This document shows, piece after piece, positions 58,641 to 64,000 of a DNA stretch of 64,000 nt. The first letter of the stretch is position 1. Every line of letters starts with the position of its first letter. Where the stretch lies: positions 88,487,340-88,551,339 of the forward strand of contig JAVMKO010000002.1 in assembly GCA_032164245.1 (NCBI GenBank), given 5' to 3'. The position numbers and the translations under genes were made by a program. This stretch comes from Sternotherus odoratus. Taxonomy: Eukaryota; Chordata; Testudines; Kinosternidae. The notes below the pieces were generated by a model. The model did no database searches, had not been told where the DNA came from, and saw only the letters and a list, made by a program, of their open reading frames with translations.

Positions 58641-59236
58641 TTAACAGCAAGATTTTAATGGTAGCTGCTGGAAGAGGGAAGCCTAGAAAGTACTCTTTGT
58701 TAGGAGTATGTTGTTCTCCAGAGATGTCTGGTTTATGCTCAATTTAGTCCAGATTCCTTTCCTTTTCCTGATGTTCATAAACCATAAATGTTGTTTCTGT
58801 AATATTTGATACATAGTTCTGCTGAGAAGGTGTATTAAGAAGTTGATTTGTTAATGTACCTATGAGACGCCATCTGAGTTATGGTTTAGGGCTTAGGTTG
58901 GCTGAAGGTACCGTGTTACTCTATTGATCCAGGATCCTTGAAGCAAGACCAGGAAAAGCAGTGATGATGATATCCTATGAATTTGATACCAGGGCTCCAG
59001 TGCCTCCCCATCAAAGTGAGTCACCTTGTTGTTACAGCCATCACCAAGGAGACTACATGGAAGGCAGGGGGATTATATGTGTATTTGAAGCAATGTTATG
59101 ACTTCTGCTGGGAGTATGGGAGTTTTCTGTAACATTTTATGACCCCCACCCCCACCTATGCATATGCCTTCGTTTTTCCTATATTTTGCATGGAAATCCA
59201 GTAAGGGAAAAAGGACTCTTTGCTTTGAGGGCAAGC
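58641..59236. other. No gene recognised
   Basis: Ordinary sequence with no credible frame. Confidence 0.45.
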
Positions 59237-59885
59237 TTAGGGTATATCTACACTTAAACTGCTACAGCAGCACAGCGGTAGAACTACAGTGTAGACACTT
59301 ACTCAGGGGCGGCAGGTTTCATAGGCCAAGGAAGTCTAAGTCTTCACTGGCCAAGGCTGTGGTCAGCAGGGACTCAGCTCTGACACGGCCTCTGGAGTTC
59401 AGCCAGCGGCCATAGATGGCTTCGGCCGGTGTTCAGGACAGCCCAGGGGTCAAGTCAGTGATGTGGGGATCAGGCCAGCTGGGGCAGCCCGGGCCAGTTG
59501 GCAGGGGATGGGCCAATGGGGCCATGCAAATATAGGGCTGGCTGGCACGGTTCAGGTCACAGGAGGTTCAGGGCTTCAGCTGTGGAGAGAAGGAGGGATT
59601 CGGGGGTGGGGCCTTGGGTGAAAGGGGAGGGGACAGCAGGCTAGCCTCCCCGAAGTGGTGGTTCACCCGCTGCCCATGCACTTGCTACAGTAAAAGGCAG
59701 GGCTCTGCCATTGCTGTTGTTAATGCACCTCCCTGAGAGGCAATAACTAGGCCGACAGAAGAATTCTTCCACCTAACACTAGGGGTTAGGTTAGCATACC
59801 TATATCTCTCAGGGGTGTGCATTTTTCACACTATTGGGAGACGTAGCTATGGCAGTGTAAGTTTTCAGTGTAGGCCAGCTCTAAG
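59237..59885. mobile_element. MITE interrupted by a hAT insertion
   Basis: The left part 'ttagggtatatctacactta' + 'aactgctacagcagcacagc' (59237-59303) and the right part from 59687 ('ctacagtaaaaggcagggct', 'aggccgacagaagaattctt', 'cttttcacactattgggaga'-like, ending 'tcagtgtaggccagctctaa') together make a familiar turtle MITE with GTCTACACT-type ends. The 375-bp hAT at 59304-59678 plus one target copy separate them. Confidence 0.75.
59304..59678. mobile_element. Non-autonomous hAT, 375 bp, nested in a MITE
   Basis: Left end CAGGGGCGGCAGGTTTCAT; right end the reverse complement of CATGGGCAGCGGGTGAACC, an imperfect inverted repeat sharing CA-GGGC-GC-GGT. The flanking 8-mers cacttact (59296-59303) and cacttgct (59679-59686) match at 7 of 8 positions. 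Removing the insert and one 8-mer rejoins the host MITE. GC-rich interior without a transposase frame. Confidence 0.82.
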
Positions 59886-60160
59886 AGACATAGGTATGAA
59901 TGTTGCCTAGCTGTCTTAGCTTGAATGGCTGAGGGCCAACCCCATATCAGTAGAGAATCTGAGAAGACAGTGGCAAATCCAGTCACCAGGATATTGACAG
60001 CTAGAGGGAGATGGAATTCCCCACCTCTCATCAAGAAAGCTGAACTAAATCCTCCATCTTAAAAGCAAAGGACTGGGAAGCTGGGAGTGTGGGGGACTAA
60101 GAGTTGGCTGCTGGAAGAAATTGGAGATCCCACTTGGGAACTGACCAAGGCGGTCAACCT
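59886..60160. other. No gene recognised
   Basis: Short unique spacer between two MITEs. Confidence 0.4.
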
Positions 60161-60459
60161 AAGGTCAGGTCTACACTGGGGTGGGAGGTCAACCTAGGAT
60201 ACACCACTTCAGCTACGCGAATAGTGTACCTGACGTCGATCTATCTTAGGTTGACTTATCTGGGCATCCTCACAGCGCTGAGTCAACCTCTGCCGCTCCC
60301 CCGTTGACTCCACCTCCGCCTCTTGCTGTGGTGGAGTACTGGAGTCAATGGGAGAGCGCCTGGGGATCGATTTATTGCGTCTAGACTAGACGCGATAAAT
60401 TGATCATTGATAGATCAATCACTACCCACTGATCCAGCAGATAGTGTAGATTTGGCCTT
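60161..60459. mobile_element. MITE with AAGGTCAGGTCTACACT ends, 299 bp
   Basis: Left end AAGGTCAGGTCTACACT and right end the reverse complement of AAGGCCAAATCTACACT agree at 14 of 17 positions. Inside are two hairpins: the 'caacctaggatacaccactt...gtcgatctatcttaggttga' module shared with 10027-10094, and the perfect-looking hairpin at 60365-60405. Non-coding. Confidence 0.8.
60365..60405. repeat. 41-bp hairpin inside the MITE
   Basis: GATCGATTTATTGCGTCTAG pairs with CTAGACGCGATAAATTGATC with two mismatches and essentially no loop, so cruciform extrusion is plausible. It contains GATC sites and a central TCTAGACTAGA. Confidence 0.85.
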
Positions 60460-61289
60460 TGAGAAAGACAGGGCCTGAACATGGAGTTCACTACAGCTTG
60501 GCTGGGGCTCTGGACTAACCAGAATGGACTTGGACTATGCTTTAACCTTAGTTTCTCTATGCTAACCTAAGACTTCCTATGCTGTGTTGCAGCTGACTAA
60601 TAGCTGTTTTGACAACACCATTTGAGGGGCACTGCAAATGCTTGGGGAGGTGCATTACTCTCTGAAGTGTGTACAAGTTTCTGTCGGGAACCTATCTCAA
60701 TTTGACTCTCTGACCAGAGCTCACGGTATGAATCAGGAGGGCGGTTTCCCCAGAGGTTCAGTCTTAGGAAGCGGAGAAACCAGATGGCCTACCCTGAAGG
60801 AAGAATGAGTCCCCTTAGGGCTCTGGCACACTGAAGGTGTTCCTCCAAGAGATTGTGCCAAAGCTTTGGCCGTAGCACCAATTCTGTGGATCTGTGACAG
60901 AGTGAGGGTATGCACACTCACATGTGTACACGCATGTATCAGAAAGGTCCCACCATTGCTTAGCATTGTGATTCAGTGCTCCAAGAACAACTACAACCAA
61001 ACACACTCATCTTAGTCTGCTTGTTCCCCGAAATTTCCAGTTGGAAACATTTGATTCAAATTATTTCAAGATACTAAAATAGGGAATGATGGGAAAGCAT
61101 CCAAGTTGTATGTGAGCAGGCAAACACCTTGCTGTTTCCAAATTGTTTTCAGTCAGGTTGGTTTGTTCATGCTTCACTTTGTATATTGCTTATAAATTGA
61201 AAGTTTATTTTTGTTAAAAAATAATGTGTAATACAAAGACTGTAGAACCACATCAAATGTTCCTAACTTTCAGCACAAATCTGTTCTCT
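60460..61289. other. No gene recognised
   Basis: Ordinary DNA with short frames only. Confidence 0.45.
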
Positions 61290-61400
61290 ATTATTATGAT
61301 TATTACTCATATAGTGCTGTCTGGGCAAAGGTGCTCTGCAAAAGAATAGGTTTGCCAAACAAGTAACAGGTCCCTGCCCTAAGGAGCTTGCAGTTTAAAG
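61290..61400 (-). repeat. MIR-related tail fragment
   Basis: 'ctattattatgattattact' + 'catatagtgctgtctgggca' and 'aggtccctgccctaaggagc' + 'ttgcagtttaaa' match the reversed tail of the family at 55185-55425. Confidence 0.65.
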
Positions 61401-61408
61401 GCAATTTT

Positions 61409-61489
61409 GGCTTGATTTTCAAAGGTGTTTAATACCCACAGTTTACATTGATTTCAGTGTGAATTCTTGGTACCTTTGAAAATCAAGCC
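61409..61489. repeat. 81-bp palindromic MITE (GGCTTGATTTTCAAAGGT)
   Basis: Perfect 18-bp inverted termini: GGCTTGATTTTCAAAGGT at 61409-61426 and ACCTTTGAAAATCAAGCC at 61472-61489. The 45-bp centre includes 'ttgatttcagtgtgaattc'. It lies directly behind the MIR tail. No clear target duplication. Confidence 0.88.
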
Positions 61490-61889
61490 AAATATATATA
61501 ATTACTTCTTCCAGTAGGATGTCTGGAAGTCATTTATAACTTTTTAATTAAAAAAATATTCTTAGGTCTTTTAAGATTAGCTTTAATCTCTTTGAAAGAC
61601 TCTCCACATTATTCCCATTTGCATTTTGAAGTGAACCTGACAATACCTGCAGCTATTAGGGAAAATCTCATTTAACACAGCAATATCCACCTCCATGGAT
61701 GAGCAACATTCCTGGCTCTAAAGGTGTGTACAAATAGAAGGTTATCTACTGCTCAGGGAGGAAAAGAAGAGAAAGTACCAGAACTACATGTCACTGGAAA
61801 CGTACAAGTACCTGGGGCTGCAGGCATGATATTTTGTACTTGGGAGAAGATGTAGAGTAATCGCTCAGACTCTGCAAGAAGGATCATAT

Positions 61890-62045
61890 GATTATCCCCA
61901 TTGTACACATGGGGAAACTGAGGCACAGAGCAGTGAAATGGCTTACCCAAGGCCACCTGGCAGGCCAGTGGCAGAGTTAAGAAAAAACCCAAGTTTCCTG
62001 AATCCCAGTCCAGTGTTCAAGCCACTGGCTCACATTGCCTTCCTA
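61890..62045 (-). repeat. MIR
   Basis: 'attatccccattgtacacat', 'ggggaaactgaggcacagag', 'tggcttacccaaggccacct', 'ggccagtggcagagttaag' and 'gaatcccagtccagtgttca' + 'agccactggc' are reverse-strand MIR landmarks in full order from tail side to tRNA head. Confidence 0.9.
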
Positions 62046-64000
62046 AACCTAAATTAACATGAAATTCAAACAAAAATGATGTTGAATTCTAAAGGATAAC
62101 AATGTTCCTAACAAAATGAGAAACAAGGTTTCTCTTACCCACAGCATGTCTTGAGAACCGGAGATTCTATCCTGCTGTAGCATCAGCAGTCAGATCTGCC
62201 ATTCGACCCCACTATTCCCTCACACGCAGAAAGACAACTGAGCTTTTCAGAAGCACACTCAGCCCTTCAGTCCATTTACCAGATGAGCATGGGACTTCGC
62301 TTTCATTCCATTCCAAAGCTTCCACCCAGTTTGCCCTAAATGACTTCCCCTTCCCCTCTGGAAAGCTGCTGGATGCGTACCCTGTGCATTTCCCTGGTAA
62401 CTGGCATATAGCCGGCATAAGATTCTTTGGCACATGTCCATTCATCTTCACGTTGCACGCATGTTTATATGTGTATGTCATTATTGATGAATATATTATC
62501 TGGCAGCAGTTTTATATAAGATAAAAAACAAATGTACTTTGTCCCATCAAACATCAGGCATTGGTGCAACAGAGGAAATTCATTTAAATTCCCTATAGAT
62601 AGGGAATGTAACCAGAGGTGGTCCAGCCAGGTCCAGAAGATATTTTGAAGACTTTCATTCTGCATCAACAAGAGTAGTCTCACAGACCGAGAGAGCTCCC
62701 AGACAACAGTCCCTTTTCACTCACTCATTTACAACTACCTGTTCCAAAATAAAGTTCTCCAGCAAAAAAGCTCTGTATGATTGGCTGCTCTCAAACCATA
62801 TAACTGATGCAGCAGTCATACCAAAACATGCCTGCTGTGTTCTGAGAACGATCCCATGAGTATTCACGGCTATGGTGAATGCAAATATCTCAATCTGTGC
62901 TGGAGTGGTGTTTAGAGCCAAAGCAAACTGAAGAGTCCCAGCTCCCCACCATTGAGGCCCAGCCCACACTTACCTCATTTCTCTAAAATTTCCCATTACC
63001 ACTAAAACCTGCGTATCTCCACCCATGATAGCAAAGGGGAGAGCGGTTATTGCACACAGGATGCCAGGTAGCTGCCATCATTTTAAGAACCATCTCATGC
63101 CAAATATGTTCTTAGTGGGAATAGATGATATGGTGTTGGAATTGCCTGGGTTGCTGTCTACAATAGCTCACCCAACATTGCTAGCACCCGTGGAAAATTT
63201 ACAGTAAAAAAGCCTAGTGTAAATACTCTGTGTAAAAAAGCCCAGGTCTTTTGGCCCTTTCTGTTAAAGGAGCTGACCTGCCTATTGAAGTGTGGGCGGG
63301 AAGCATCCCAAATGGCTTATTGGGAGCTGGAAAACACCAGCTTCCTGGAAATGTCTGTGGCCAGGTGTAAATATGGTTTATTGTGAACTGTTTTAAGAAA
63401 GACTTGTGGGCAGGGGAGTTGGTGGGTGATTACTTAGAGGATAAGTAAACAAATTGTTGGTTAGTTTACATCAATTATACGCTTGGCTTCTTTTTTTTCC
63501 CCCTCTCCTCCTGAATGTCAACTCTGCACTGAGCCACAGAAACCAATTTTTAATCTTTATGTCCTCGTCAAAAGATGGTGGTTTGTGCAAATCTGTTTTG
63601 ACAAAATGCCAGCAATACACTTGTAAAAAAAACAGATGAAATTTTGTTTGTACGAGTTGGATATAAGTATGACTTGCCTTCTTGGTAAGACCTGGTGTAA
63701 TAATTACTATACTAAAACAGAAACTAGGACCATGAGGCATGTCTCTGGATGATGACTGCACCCTTTGGATAGTGATGTAAGGGCAAAAGAAATGCAGTAA
63801 TTCCTTTAAAATGCCTGCCCTGGATTCTTCATCTGTCTGGAATTGTTAAATAGAATATAAATTGCCATCTGATCCTGGCAACTAATGTACATATTGGGAT
63901 GGTAAGTACAACCAGATCATTTTGCTACATCAGACTATTTCCCCCCAGTGTTCCTATTTGTAAAAAAATTAAATCCTTTAATAACAATTGCTTCCGTCTG
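62046..64000. other. No gene recognised
   Basis: AT-rich to the window end. Minus-strand frames at 62212-62969 and 63471-63761 lack motifs. Confidence 0.45.

Overview
The window looks like nuclear DNA of a turtle, most likely a hidden-neck (cryptodiran) species. The argument rests on its repeats: a CR1 LINE 3' end (574-750), a tRNA-headed SINE with a CR1-like tail of the tortoise Pol III/Cry I type (47843-48033), many MIR/CORE-SINE fragments, and a dense set of short hAT-type and palindromic MITEs whose sequences I recognise as common in turtle genomes. The composition is typical vertebrate intron or intergenic DNA. I see no prokaryotic signal, no operon, no CRISPR array and no complete host gene. 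Almost all open frames are chance frames or lie inside repeats.

Layout. 1-9.4 kb: mostly plain AT-rich DNA with one CR1 tail, a 560-bp GC-rich hAT-like element (1122-1681) and short palindromic MITEs. 9.4-11.4 kb: a cluster of back-to-back MITEs and a MIR. 12.6-13.6 kb: an unclassified GC-rich dispersed repeat. 13.6-17.2 kb: a repeat-poor stretch holding a candidate terminal coding exon (13941-14008) and an AT-rich 3'UTR-like tail with several poly(A) signals. 17.3-19.6 kb: two hAT elements, one of them 875 bp with a perfect 8-bp target duplication and an internal 69-bp palindrome, inserted in another repeat. 19.6-31 kb: mostly unremarkable, with a hAT element at 23590-23796 and a candidate internal exon at 24892-25005. 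31-34.3 kb: an unclassified repeat with a 56-bp tandem array, then the 3' part of an R2-clade non-LTR retrotransposon with an intact restriction-like endonuclease frame (33459-33893). 35.9-41 kb: several MITEs and compound microsatellites. 43.56-44.79 kb: a non-autonomous Helitron with textbook termini, sitting in the 3' end of a MIR and filled with a 45-bp tandem array and a strongly G-rich array. 46-50 kb: microsatellite, SINE and MITEs. 50.5-51.5 kb: an LTR-like unclassified repeat. 54.2 kb: a conserved reptile dispersed element with a hammerhead-like core. 55-62 kb: MIR fragments, a hAT nested inside a MITE (59237-59885), and a MITE with a 41-bp hairpin.

The best-supported content is therefore a transposon landscape. 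Target duplications, nested insertions and element boundaries can be read directly from the bases. The R2 fragment is the only sizeable recognisable protein-coding segment. The two host exon candidates are tentative and are not assigned to a named gene.
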